From NCBI GenBank assembly GCA_902591045.1, contig CACIZC010000001.1, positions 62,001 to 126,000 on the forward strand: a DNA stretch of 64,000 nt. Reading direction: 5' to 3'. A program made the translations under genes and the position numbers. The notes beneath the pieces were generated by a model that worked only from the letters and a program-made list of their open reading frames with translations, ran no database searches and had not been told where the DNA came from. Source of the DNA: an uncultured Pelagibacteraceae bacterium (GTDB lineage Bacteria; Pseudomonadota; Alphaproteobacteria; Pelagibacterales; Pelagibacteraceae). Below, one piece after another: positions 10,817 through 19,378 of this stretch; position 1 is the stretch's first letter, and each line of letters starts with the position of its first letter.

Positions 10817-11819
10817 CAGTATTTTTTTGATATGCTTGGATTATCTTGGATACTAATGGGTGCCTAACAACATCATTATGATCAAATTCGATAAGCTTAA
10901 TCTCTTTAACACCTTTAAGAATTTTTTTAGATTTTAAAAGCCCAGAGTGACTTTTGTTTATTAAGTCAATTTGTGATGGATCTCCATTTACAACTAATGT
11001 GGAGTTTTCTCCTATTCTAGTTAAAAACATTTTGATTTGTGTAAGTGAAGCATTTTGAGCTTCGTCAAGTATAGCGTAGGAATTTTTTAAAGTTCTTCCT
11101 CTCATAAATGCTAGGGGTGCTATTTCTATTTCTCCAGTGCTAATTTTTTTTTGAATTTTGTCATAGCCAAATAAATCATATAACGCATCATATAAGGGTC
11201 TCAGATAAGGATCGACCTTATCCTTCATGTCCCCTGGTAAAAATCCTAATCTCTCTCCTGCTTCAACAGCAGGTCTGGATAAAATTACTCTATCTACCTT
11301 TTTTTCCATTAACATTGTTACAGCAACTGAAACAGCTAAATAACTTTTGCCAGTACCAGCAGGTCCCAGTGACATTATAATGTTCTCATTCAATAAAGCT
11401 TTTAAATAATCTGATTGTTTTTTAGAACGAGGTATTATTGATCGCCTTGGTGTTTTAATTATTTGGTCTATAGATCTAACATTATCTTTGTTTTTAGATT
11501 TTGCTATTTCAGACATATCATTATTAATCGAATAAACTATATCACTATTTTCAATAGAATTGGTAACAAGATATTTATTTACCAAAAAAGTTAGGGAATT
11601 TGAGATTTTCGATAAAGACTCCTTGTTCCCTTTAGCTGTTATTGAATTGCCTCTAAAAAAAACTTTAGCATTTGTAAGTTTTTCTATTTCTGACAGGTTT
11701 TTATTAAATTCTCCGACTATTGCCATTAAAATATTATTATTGAAAACTTTGATATTAACAGTTTGTTTATCGATTTTTTTTATATAAATTTCTTTGTTTA
11801 GGTTTTTTGCCTCTAACAT
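10803..11819 (-). CDS. ybeZ: PhoH-like ATPase (YbeZ)
   Basis: 338 aa. A small N-terminal KH-like region (about 1-100) precedes the PhoH P-loop domain with Walker A GPAGTGKSYLAV, the PhoH signature VILSRPAVEAGERLGFLPGD and Walker B YAILDEAQNA. It partners YbeY in many bacteria and is thought to be an RNA helicase or ATPase. Its coding end overlaps ybeY and its first base overlaps the miaB stop. Confidence 0.93.
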   Translation of the reverse strand: MLEAKNLNKEIYIKKIDKQTVNIKVFNNNILMAIVGEFNKNLSEIEKLTNAKVFFRGNSITAKGNKESLSKISNSLTFLVNKYLVTNSIENSDIVYSINNDMSEIAKSKNKDNVRSIDQIIKTPRRSIIPRSKKQSDYLKALLNENIIMSLGPAGTGKSYLAVSVAVTMLMEKKVDRVILSRPAVEAGERLGFLPGDMKDKVDPYLRPLYDALYDLFGYDKIQKKISTGEIEIAPLAFMRGRTLKNSYAILDEAQNASLTQIKMFLTRIGENSTLVVNGDPSQIDLINKSHSGLLKSKKILKGVKEIKLIEFDHNDVVRHPLVSKIIQAYQKNTDDKD

Positions 11820-13159
11820 TAAGCCGCTATCTCATCATTTGTTTTTTTTATACCAAATAAAGAATTTCTATTATAATTCTCTATAAATATACTAATAGTT
11901 TTTCCAATATCATTTGCATCTCCATTGCTAAAAATTACTGGTGTTAAATTCTTGGTTCTTCCAAAAAATTTGTTTTGATTTTTAAGCTTATTCTCTACTA
12001 ATACCTCAAGGGAATTATTAATATTATTCTTGTGGTTTGTTTTTTGATAATTTTCAAGCAAATTCTGCAATTCGTTCAACCTTTTTTTTTGTACGTCATT
12101 TGAAATTTGTTTCATTTTTGCAGATGGTGTGCCAGGCCTTTTATTATAAATATATGAGTAAGAATTTATAAACTTTACTTTTTTAATTAATGAAATAGTT
12201 TTGTCGAAATCTTTATCGGACTCTCCAGGATATCCTACTATGAAATCACTAGAAAATTTTATTTCTGGCCTAATATCTAATAAATCATCAATGATCAAAA
12301 GATATTCTTCTATTGTGTGTTTCCGATTCATTTTTTTTAAAATGTTATTTGAACCAGTCTGTACTGGTAAATGAAGAAATGGCATAAGTTTGGGCAAATC
12401 TTTATAGCATTCGATAAGATCTTTTGTCATATCTTTGGGATGTGAGGTTGTATATCTAATTCTTTGCAAACCATCTAGATTGTGAAGTTCTTTAAGTATA
12501 TCCGAAAGTTTGAAAGTTTTTTTACCAAAATTATAATTATAAGCATTCACATTTTGGCCTAATAAGGTGATCTCTGCCGCACCATTTAAAATTAAATTTT
12601 TTGCTTCTTTAATTATTTCAACTGGTGATCTTGAATGTTCGCTTCCTCTGGTATAGGGAACAACGCAAAAATGGCAAAATTTATCGCAGCCCTCTTGTAT
12701 TGTTATAAAAGATGACACTTTTGAATTTAAATTTTTCAAAGTATTTAATTTGTCAAATTTTTCAATTACATCGAAGTCGGTATAATTTAATCTCTCATTT
12801 TTATTATTTATATCTTGTAAAATTTTTTCAATATTTTGATAAGATTGTGGCCCTATAACTGCATCAATATAAGGCTCCCTTTTAAGCATTTCTTCATTTT
12901 CTGCTTGGGCAACACATCCAGTCACTAATACAACCGGTTTTTTTTTATTTCTGTAGTTTTTTTTGAGTCGACCAATATCATGGTACACTTTTTCGGTTGC
13001 TTTTTCTCTAATGTGACAAGTATTTAAAACATAACAGTCTGTATTATTAGAATTATTTGTTTTTATATAGCCAGTCTGCTTTACAATGTCCGAGATACGA
13101 TCGCTATCGTATTCATTCATTTGACATCCAAAGGTTTTAATAAAAAATTTTTTAGGCAA
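11819..13159 (-). CDS. miaB: tRNA-2-methylthio-N6-dimethylallyladenosine synthase MiaB
   Basis: 446 aa methylthiotransferase with an N-terminal UPF0004 domain holding three cluster cysteines (FGCQMNE, LNTCHIREKA, VTGCVAQ). A radical-SAM core with CDKFCHFC and PYTRGSEHSR follows, then a C-terminal TRAM domain. It adds the methylthio group at A37 of tRNAs reading UNN codons. It lies 4 bases after fur in a tightly packed operon running to metK. Confidence 0.95.
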   Translation of the reverse strand: MPKKFFIKTFGCQMNEYDSDRISDIVKQTGYIKTNNSNNTDCYVLNTCHIREKATEKVYHDIGRLKKNYRNKKKPVVLVTGCVAQAENEEMLKREPYIDAVIGPQSYQNIEKILQDINNKNERLNYTDFDVIEKFDKLNTLKNLNSKVSSFITIQEGCDKFCHFCVVPYTRGSEHSRSPVEIIKEAKNLILNGAAEITLLGQNVNAYNYNFGKKTFKLSDILKELHNLDGLQRIRYTTSHPKDMTKDLIECYKDLPKLMPFLHLPVQTGSNNILKKMNRKHTIEEYLLIIDDLLDIRPEIKFSSDFIVGYPGESDKDFDKTISLIKKVKFINSYSYIYNKRPGTPSAKMKQISNDVQKKRLNELQNLLENYQKTNHKNNINNSLEVLVENKLKNQNKFFGRTKNLTPVIFSNGDANDIGKTISIFIENYNRNSLFGIKKTNDEIAA

Positions 13160-13163
13160 GATT

Positions 13164-13574
13164 TTAATTTTTTTTGATTTTTGTTCCGTAAAGCTCTAAT
13201 CTATGATCTACTAATTTGTATCCAAGTTTTTCAGCAACTTTGTCCTGGAGTTTCTCGATTTCCTGATCAACAAATTCTACTATCTCTCCGGTATTTACAT
13301 CAATTAAATGATCATGATGAACATCTGGAGATTGTTCGTATCTAGCTTTGCCTCCTTTAAAATCATGTTTTTCTACAATACCGGACTCTTCGAAAAGTTT
13401 TACGGTTCTATAAACTGTTGCTATGCTCACCTTGCCATCCACTTTGCTTACTCTTTTATGTAGCTCATCAACATCTGGATGGTCTAAGGATTCGCCCATT
13501 ACTTTGGCTATCAATCTTCTTTGATCAGTCAATCTAACACCTTTTAACTTACACTTTTCTTCAATCTTGCTCAT
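13164..13574 (-). CDS. fur: Fur-family metal-responsive transcriptional regulator
   Basis: 136 aa from the MSKIEEKC start chosen at 13574; an upstream in-frame ATG at 13589 would add MQLLF and is less Fur-like. The winged helix (VRLTDQRRLIAKVMGES, then VSIATVYRTVKLFEESGIVEKHDF) is followed by the metal/dimer domain with HHDHLIDVNTGEIVEF. The paired C-x2-C zinc sites of E. coli Fur are absent. Whether it responds to iron or, as some alphaproteobacterial Fur proteins do, to manganese cannot be decided from sequence. It is downstream of tsaB and upstream of miaB. Confidence 0.92.
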   Translation of the reverse strand: MSKIEEKCKLKGVRLTDQRRLIAKVMGESLDHPDVDELHKRVSKVDGKVSIATVYRTVKLFEESGIVEKHDFKGGKARYEQSPDVHHDHLIDVNTGEIVEFVDQEIEKLQDKVAEKLGYKLVDHRLELYGTKIKKN

Positions 13575-13590
13575 AAATAATAATTGCAAT

Positions 13591-13974
13591 CTAACTCAAA
13601 TATAGTGGTTTAATCAATTTATTTTCTATTAAATTTTTTTTGATTAATAACTCAATATTCTTAAGGTTAAATTCAGATAAATGGGAATTATTATACCCAT
13701 AAATTTTGGTCCCTTTCGATATTTTTATCCCCTTGGCTATGGCCAATGAGATTCTAACTCCCGAGAAGCTACCTGGACCAATATTTACTAGAATAGAAAA
13801 ATTTTCATCAATTTTTGCTTCTTTTTCATTAATAAAATCAACTATATTATTCACAAGTAATTCATTGTTTTTTATATTTGTTTGAATTTTTTTAAGAAAA
13901 AAATTACTATTAACTCTAAGACCAATTGAATTATTTTTGCCTGTGAAACTAATTATTAAAAAGTCTTTTATCAT
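13591..13974 (-). CDS. tsaB: Shortened TsaB-like t6A-pathway protein
   Basis: 127 aa from ATG 13974 (an alternative start at 14010 would add 12 residues). The N-terminal ASKHA-type lobe is recognisable: FLIISFTGKNNSIGLRV, then VNIGPGSFSGVRISLAIAKG, the diagnostic TsaB motif. The protein then ends quickly with IKPLYLS, which resembles the normal TsaB C-terminus. About 90 residues of the middle and second lobe are missing compared with the usual 210-230. TsaB pairs with TsaD for tRNA t6A synthesis. It may be a minimal functional form or a decaying gene. rimI, its usual neighbour, is absent. Confidence 0.72.
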   Translation of the reverse strand: MIKDFLIISFTGKNNSIGLRVNSNFFLKKIQTNIKNNELLVNNIVDFINEKEAKIDENFSILVNIGPGSFSGVRISLAIAKGIKISKGTKIYGYNNSHLSEFNLKNIELLIKKNLIENKLIKPLYLS

Positions 13975-14992
13975 TGTACTATTTATAGTTTTTTTTAATA
14001 CATCAAACAATTCTTATTCTTCAGAAATTCTTCTAAAAGATAAGGGTATTATATCTATAATGTATCATCGATTTGAGGAAAATAAGTACCCATCAACCAA
14101 TATAAGAATTCAAGATTTTATATCTCAAATCAGTATCATTGAAGAAGAAGGATTCGATTTTATATCACATAATGAATTTGATGAAAGTATACAAAAAAAT
14201 AATACAAATAAAAAAATTCTACTTACAGTAGATGATGGATTTTCATCTTTTTACAGTAATGCTTGGCCAATTTTAAAAGAAAAAAAAATACCTTTTATAA
14301 TATTTATTAATACTGAAACTATAGGATCAAGGGGGTACATGAATTGGGCCCAAATAAAAGAAATTGCCCAGTTCGATTTTGTTCATATTGGAAACCATAG
14401 TCACTCTCATGAATATTTGGTAGATTGGAGCGATAAAGAAATAGAGGAAGACTTAAAAACTTCTATAAAAATTTTTAAGGAAAAGTTAAACTATCAAACA
14501 AAGTTTTTTGCATATCCTTTTGGCGAATATAAAAAATCTTATAAAGAAATTGTAAAAAAATTAGGATTTGAGTATGCGTTTGGTCAACATTCTGGGGTTA
14601 TGGATAAAACAAAAGATAAGTTTGAATTACCAAGATTCCCTATCAATGAAAAATATGGGGAGGAAAAAAGATTTAAGTCAATACTACGAACAATTCCATT
14701 TCCATATTTAAAAATTACACCAGATGAAAAATATTTAAATCCAGAAAATAATCCTCCTAGTGTTAGTATAACTTTTTTTGATAATGGTCCAAATTTTAAA
14801 AATATAACTTGTTATTCAAATGAAGAAGATAAGTGGAGAAAATCAAAAATTAAATTTATTAATAATAATCAGTTAGACATAATTTTAGAGGGAAAATTTA
14901 CAACCGAAAGAGGGAGAATAAATTGTTCTTTAAGAGAAGATACTGGTGAATGGAGATGGTTGGGAATTCAATTTGTAATTAAAGAGCTATAA
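13943..14992 (+). CDS. Secreted polysaccharide deacetylase (NodB-like)
   Basis: 349 aa from a GTG at 13943 (a TTG two codons upstream is also possible). The GTG gives a clean signal peptide, MKLIIKKSFIIVLFIVFF. The NodB domain shows motif 1 LTVDDGFSSF, motif 2 GNHSHSHEYL with the metal-binding H-x3-H, and AYPFGEY. It presumably removes acetyl groups from a periplasmic or exported amino sugar polymer. The last 90 residues form a beta-rich tail I do not recognise. The start overlaps the divergent tsaB start by 32 bases. The end overlaps the convergent Bax-like gene, which may act on the same wall polymer. Confidence 0.82.
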   Translation: MKLIIKKSFIIVLFIVFFNTSNNSYSSEILLKDKGIISIMYHRFEENKYPSTNIRIQDFISQISIIEEEGFDFISHNEFDESIQKNNTNKKILLTVDDGFSSFYSNAWPILKEKKIPFIIFINTETIGSRGYMNWAQIKEIAQFDFVHIGNHSHSHEYLVDWSDKEIEEDLKTSIKIFKEKLNYQTKFFAYPFGEYKKSYKEIVKKLGFEYAFGQHSGVMDKTKDKFELPRFPINEKYGEEKRFKSILRTIPFPYLKITPDEKYLNPENNPPSVSITFFDNGPNFKNITCYSNEEDKWRKSKIKFINNNQLDIILEGKFTTERGRINCSLREDTGEWRWLGIQFVIKEL

Positions 14993-16171
14993 AGTTAAAG
15001 ATGATGACTTTCTTGCATTCATTAATGTCGCATTATCAAAATCTGTAAGTCGATTTTGATCAATAATTTTTTTTAAAGTTTTAACATAATCTTTCCCAGT
15101 AGCAGCATAATTATGCAAATAAATCACAAGTTCAGATCCAGATATTGTTTTATTTTTTTTTCTCAACTCACCTCTTCTTTCTCTAAATTCTTTATAACCG
15201 CTATGAGTATTTAAATTATTTTTATAAGCTTTTACTGAAGACCTTAACATGGGAAAGCTCAGTATTTTATGGTCTTGATTTTTATCTTTGTCTGTAGGTT
15301 CAATACCATTCTTTCCCCATGTCCATTGTCCAAACATTGCATTGCCTTCTAGTGCAAATCTTGATGTGCCCCATCCACTTTCTTTTGCTGCTTGAGCAAT
15401 CGCTATAGAAGGTGGAATAATATCCATTCTTAATTTTAGTTCAGCAACATCTTCGTTTTTAATGCCATATTCTTTAAATCTTCTTTTAAGCCAACGTCTT
15501 TCACCCATAGAATTAGCTTGTTTGTTTAAAATTTTGAAAAGTTTTTTTCTATTGTCAGCAATTTTTTTATTTTCATCTAATATCAAAGGCATCACAATTT
15601 TTATAAACATGTTCTTCTTTTTTTGTGTGCTTTTAAGTTTTCCAAGATCCTTTGGTAGTTTTGATAAAAAAACAGGTTTTACACTTTGTCCTTTTCTTAT
15701 ACCAATAAGATCATATTTTAAATTCTCAAATAGATCTAAAGTAACTTGTGTATCTAAACTTATCAAGCTATCAGTTTTTTTCTCTTCTTCTTTTTTATTA
15801 AAATTTTTTGTATCAGGAAAAGCACCATCAGTTTGAAAATTAGATTTATAGTCTCTTGCTACATAGGTAAATTTTATTTTACTAGTCATATCCTTAATAT
15901 ACGGTCTTACCCCAACTAGACTTGTTATGAAGGTCATTATGCAAATAGTTAGAACAATATTTGTAAGAACCTGTTCTTTAAATTTTATTTGTGCAATTCT
16001 TTTTTTGTTATAACTTTGTTCAGGAAGTCTTACTTTGTTTTTAAGTAGTATTAATTCAATCTGAGATACTGTAAGTATTTTTTTGGAGTTTATATAGCTT
16101 TTAATTTCTTCAATTTTATATAATTTGCAAAGTTCAATGAGTTGGTCTCTGTATGTAGAATTTTTTTTCAT
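14987..16171 (-). CDS. Bax-like membrane-anchored glucosaminidase
   Basis: 394 aa. About 70 basic N-terminal residues precede one TM segment (about 71-90). A linker follows, then a glucosaminidase (GH73-like) domain from about residue 250, recognised by PPSIAIAQAAKESGWGTSRFA with the catalytic-type glutamate, GNAMFGQWTW and SVKAYKNNLNTHSGYKEFR. It resembles E. coli Bax and probably cleaves peptidoglycan glycan strands. It ends against the convergent polysaccharide deacetylase with 6 bases of overlap and lies downstream of the NifU-type gene. Confidence 0.82.
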   Translation of the reverse strand: MKKNSTYRDQLIELCKLYKIEEIKSYINSKKILTVSQIELILLKNKVRLPEQSYNKKRIAQIKFKEQVLTNIVLTICIMTFITSLVGVRPYIKDMTSKIKFTYVARDYKSNFQTDGAFPDTKNFNKKEEEKKTDSLISLDTQVTLDLFENLKYDLIGIRKGQSVKPVFLSKLPKDLGKLKSTQKKKNMFIKIVMPLILDENKKIADNRKKLFKILNKQANSMGERRWLKRRFKEYGIKNEDVAELKLRMDIIPPSIAIAQAAKESGWGTSRFALEGNAMFGQWTWGKNGIEPTDKDKNQDHKILSFPMLRSSVKAYKNNLNTHSGYKEFRERRGELRKKNKTISGSELVIYLHNYAATGKDYVKTLKKIIDQNRLTDFDNATLMNARKSSSLTL

Positions 16172-16175
16172 TTAA

Positions 16176-16733
16176 TTATTCTGCTTCTACCGATTTAACT
16201 TCTTTTACATAGTGACGGAGAAGATTTTGAACTCCCTGTTTCAAAGTCATTAAGGAACTGGGGCAACCAGAACAGCTACCTTGTAGTTTTACTTTCACAG
16301 TTCCGTTTTTAAAGGATACAAATTTTATATCTCCACCATCTCTGGCAACTGCGGGTTTAACTTTTGTATCAATAACCTCAATAATTTTACTGATTGGATC
16401 ATTTTTTTTAAAATCATTTTTTTTATTTTCTTCTAAATTTTTATCATCAGAAAGTATTGGTTTATTATTTTTAGCAAAATAATCATTCATTGTAGATATA
16501 ATTGATGGTTTTAACTTGTCCCATTCAACTTTATCTGTTTTTTTTACACTAAGGAAATTTTCTGAAATAAGTATTAGTTCAACACCATCCAAATTAAGCA
16601 AATTTTTTATAAAATTATTTTTTATATCATTCAAATTTTTTTTCTGAAATTCCTGTGTTCCCACAGTTGATATTTTTTTAGTTGATAAAAATTTTAAAGC
16701 GTTTGGGTTTGGTGTATTTTCAATTTGTATCAT
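16176..16733 (-). CDS. NifU-type Fe-S scaffold/carrier (Nfu)
   Basis: 185 aa. The N-terminal Nfu_N domain (IQIENTPNPNALKFLS) is joined by a Lys/Asn-rich linker to a C-terminal NifU domain. That domain has VKPAVARDGGDIKFV and the cluster-binding GSCSGCPSSLMTLKQGV (Cys-x2-Cys). It carries [4Fe-4S] clusters to apoproteins; in this window likely clients include MiaB and Nth. It lies between trpS and the Bax-like gene. Confidence 0.93.
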   Translation of the reverse strand: MIQIENTPNPNALKFLSTKKISTVGTQEFQKKNLNDIKNNFIKNLLNLDGVELILISENFLSVKKTDKVEWDKLKPSIISTMNDYFAKNNKPILSDDKNLEENKKNDFKKNDPISKIIEVIDTKVKPAVARDGGDIKFVSFKNGTVKVKLQGSCSGCPSSLMTLKQGVQNLLRHYVKEVKSVEAE

Positions 16734-16774
16734 TTTAAAAGTTTTAACATAAAATATTTACATTTAGTACCAAT

Positions 16775-17791
16775 TTAAGATTGAATAAAACCTAAGATTT
16801 CTTTAATTTCTTTCAAATTATTCTTTGCGATTGTGCTTGCTTTCTCGGATCCTTCTTTTAATATTTTTTTTAAATTAGCAGTATCACTTTCTAATTCTTT
16901 GATTTTTTTTCCAATTGGACAAATTACGCTCACAAGAGCATCGGATAGATGGTCTTTAAATTTTGAAAAATCTTTGCCTTTCATTTCTTTTAAAGTTTTT
17001 TCTACAGTAGAATTAGTTACAAAAGAATAAATGTTTAATAAATTTTGAGCCTCAGGTCTATTTTTTAAATCCTCAATTTTTTCTGGAATAGGAGACGAGT
17101 CTGTTTTGGCTTTTTTAATTTTCTTTTTTATTGTTTCAGCATCATCTTTTAAATCAATTCTAGAATAATCAGATTCCTCTGATTTGCTCATTTTCTTTTT
17201 ACCATCTCTTAAACTCATGACTCGTGATAATTTTTCTTGAATTAAAGGTTCTGGTAGAGGAAAAAAATTCTCAGCGTTAAAATCATTATTAAATTTTTGA
17301 GCAATATCTCTTGTTAATTCTAAATGTTGTTTTTGATCGTCTCCAACGGGAACATGGGTAGCTTTATAGAGAAGTATGTCGGCAGCCATAAGGTTGGGAT
17401 AAACATACAAACCAACATTTGCATTCTCTTTGTTGGCTCCAGCTTTTTCTTTAAATTGTGTCATTCTATTCATCCATCCAATTCTAGAAACGCAATTAAA
17501 AATCCATGCTAGCTCAGCATGCCCAGAAACAGAAGATTGATTAAAGATTATGCTTTTTTTAAAATCTAATCCGCAAGCTATGAATCCGGCAGTTGTGTCA
17601 AGTATATTTTTTTTTAGTTCTTTAGGATCCTGAGAAATTGTTATGGCATGGAGATCTGCGATACAATATATGCATTTCATTTTTTTTTGAAGATCAACAA
17701 AATTTTTTATGGCACCAAGATAATTTCCTAAATGCAAATTTCCGCTAGGCTGAACTCCTGAAAAAACTACCGATTTTACATTTTTACTCAT
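16775..17791 (-). CDS. trpS: Tryptophanyl-tRNA synthetase
   Basis: 338 aa class I synthetase of the bacterial type. The HIGH-like motif is [14 protein letters not shown] and the KMSKS loop appears as [15 protein letters not shown]. It charges tRNA-Trp. It overlaps the murJ stop by 4 bases, so murJ-trpS appear co-transcribed. Confidence 0.97.
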   Translation of the reverse strand: MSKNVKSVVFSGVQPSGNLHLGNYLGAIKNFVDLQKKMKCIYCIADLHAITISQDPKELKKNILDTTAGFIACGLDFKKSIIFNQSSVSGHAELAWIFNCVSRIGWMNRMTQFKEKAGANKENANVGLYVYPNLMAADILLYKATHVPVGDDQKQHLELTRDIAQKFNNDFNAENFFPLPEPLIQEKLSRVMSLRDGKKKMSKSEESDYSRIDLKDDAETIKKKIKKAKTDSSPIPEKIEDLKNRPEAQNLLNIYSFVTNSTVEKTLKEMKGKDFSKFKDHLSDALVSVICPIGKKIKELESDTANLKKILKEGSEKASTIAKNNLKEIKEILGFIQS

Positions 17792-19314
17792 TTTAATTTA
17801 TAACTATCTAGCTTTAATACTCCAAAAAGATTAGACACCAAAAGATATATAGCTGCTGACAAGCCTACCATAATTAACAAATAAATTAATTTAAAATGAT
17901 AAGTATATTGCAACTTATCCTCAAAATATTCCAAACTAAAATATAGAAAAAAACACATTAAGATCGTAGCTATTAAAATCTTTAAAACATTAACGAAAGT
18001 TTTATTTTGGAAAATAAGAAATTTTTCTTTTTTAAGTAGAATGAAATAGAGTAAGGCAGCAAACCAAGTTGAGAGAGTAGTTGCTATCGGTATAATTATA
18101 AAGCCATATTTTCCAAATAAAGAAACACTAACTATAATATTAATTACCATGCTTATAAAAGATATATAGAAAGGTGTTTTTGTATTGTCTCGAGCAAAAT
18201 AAAAATTAGATAAAACTTTAACTAATGCAAAAGCCGGAACACCTATAGCAAAAAATGTTAGAGCTAATGATGTATTAGCAACATCTGTTTGATCAAAGGA
18301 TCCATAGCCAAACAAACTATTTACTATTTCTTCAGAAGCTATCAACAAACCAAATGCTGCTGGCAAAGAAAGAGCTAGGGATAATTCTAACGACTTGTTT
18401 TGTATAAGATTTATAGAATCTTGATTATTTGTTTTTATACTTTTTGAAAGATTGGGTAAAACTACGGTCCCAACAGCAATACCTGCGATAGCTAAATTGA
18501 TTTGATAAATTCTATCCGCATAATATAAATAAGAAACTGCTCCAGATTGAAACGATGCAATGATAGTTCCTATAAGGATATTGATCTGAGTAATACCTGA
18601 TGAAAAAATACTTGGTAATAGTTTTTTAAAAAAATTTTTGAGACTTTTTTCAAATTTAAAAAATAATTTTAAAGATGGAAAATAAAATTTTTTTGTAAAA
18701 ATAATCAGAATTAAAAATTGTAAAATTCCAGCAAAGGTTACTCCGATGGACAAATTTTTAGCTATATTAAGTTTAAAGTAAAATGAAGATAATAAGGACA
18801 GAACTAGTATTATGTTAAGCACTATTGGTGCTGCGGCTGCGGCTGCAAATTTATTATTTGTATTTAGTATTCCAGACAGCATGGAAGATAGGCTTACAAA
18901 TAGTAAAAAGGGGAAAGTAATTCTTGTAAATTCAATAGCTAAATTAAATTTTTCCAAATCTTGATAAAAACCAGGGGCAATAAGATAAACTACAAAAGGT
19001 GTAAAAATTTCAACAGCAATTATTAAAATAATTAAAACATATAAGAGCAAACTAAAAACATCATCAGCAAATTTTTTTCCTAAGTCTTCTCCTTTTATTT
19101 TTTCCTCAGCATAACTTGGAATAAATGCTGCATTAAAAGTACCTTCTGCAAATAAACGCCTAAAAGTATTAGGTAGTCTAAAAGCAACAAAAAAAGCATC
19201 GGCATAAATACTTGTTCCAAGAAAAATGGCTATTAAAATATCTCTTAGATATCCCAAAATCCTACTTATAAGGGTATAAAAACCAAAAACTGATGTTGAG
19301 GATAATAAGTTCAT
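17788..19314 (-). CDS. murJ: Lipid II flippase MurJ (MviN)
   Basis: 508 aa polytopic membrane protein with about 14 hydrophobic segments. The MviN signatures are present: [17 protein letters not shown] near the N-terminus and [21 protein letters not shown] just after it. It flips the peptidoglycan precursor lipid II across the inner membrane. It is the first gene of the murJ-trpS unit, divergent from maeB across 64 bases. Confidence 0.95.
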   Translation of the reverse strand: MNLLSSTSVFGFYTLISRILGYLRDILIAIFLGTSIYADAFFVAFRLPNTFRRLFAEGTFNAAFIPSYAEEKIKGEDLGKKFADDVFSLLLYVLIILIIAVEIFTPFVVYLIAPGFYQDLEKFNLAIEFTRITFPFLLFVSLSSMLSGILNTNNKFAAAAAAPIVLNIILVLSLLSSFYFKLNIAKNLSIGVTFAGILQFLILIIFTKKFYFPSLKLFFKFEKSLKNFFKKLLPSIFSSGITQINILIGTIIASFQSGAVSYLYYADRIYQINLAIAGIAVGTVVLPNLSKSIKTNNQDSINLIQNKSLELSLALSLPAAFGLLIASEEIVNSLFGYGSFDQTDVANTSLALTFFAIGVPAFALVKVLSNFYFARDNTKTPFYISFISMVINIIVSVSLFGKYGFIIIPIATTLSTWFAALLYFILLKKEKFLIFQNKTFVNVLKILIATILMCFFLYFSLEYFEDKLQYTYHFKLIYLLIMVGLSAAIYLLVSNLFGVLKLDSYKLK

Positions 19315-19378
19315 AATTAAGCCAAAATTAAAAATTATTAGTGATTTAATATCATTTATATTACATACTTAAAATTTA
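19315..19378. promoter_or_regulatory. Divergent murJ/maeB intergenic region
   Basis: A 64-base, almost purely A/T spacer between two divergent genes must hold promoters for one or both. A TATATT hexamer near 19358-19363 is a possible -10 for maeB, but no convincing -35 was found. There is no room for a riboswitch. Confidence 0.4.
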
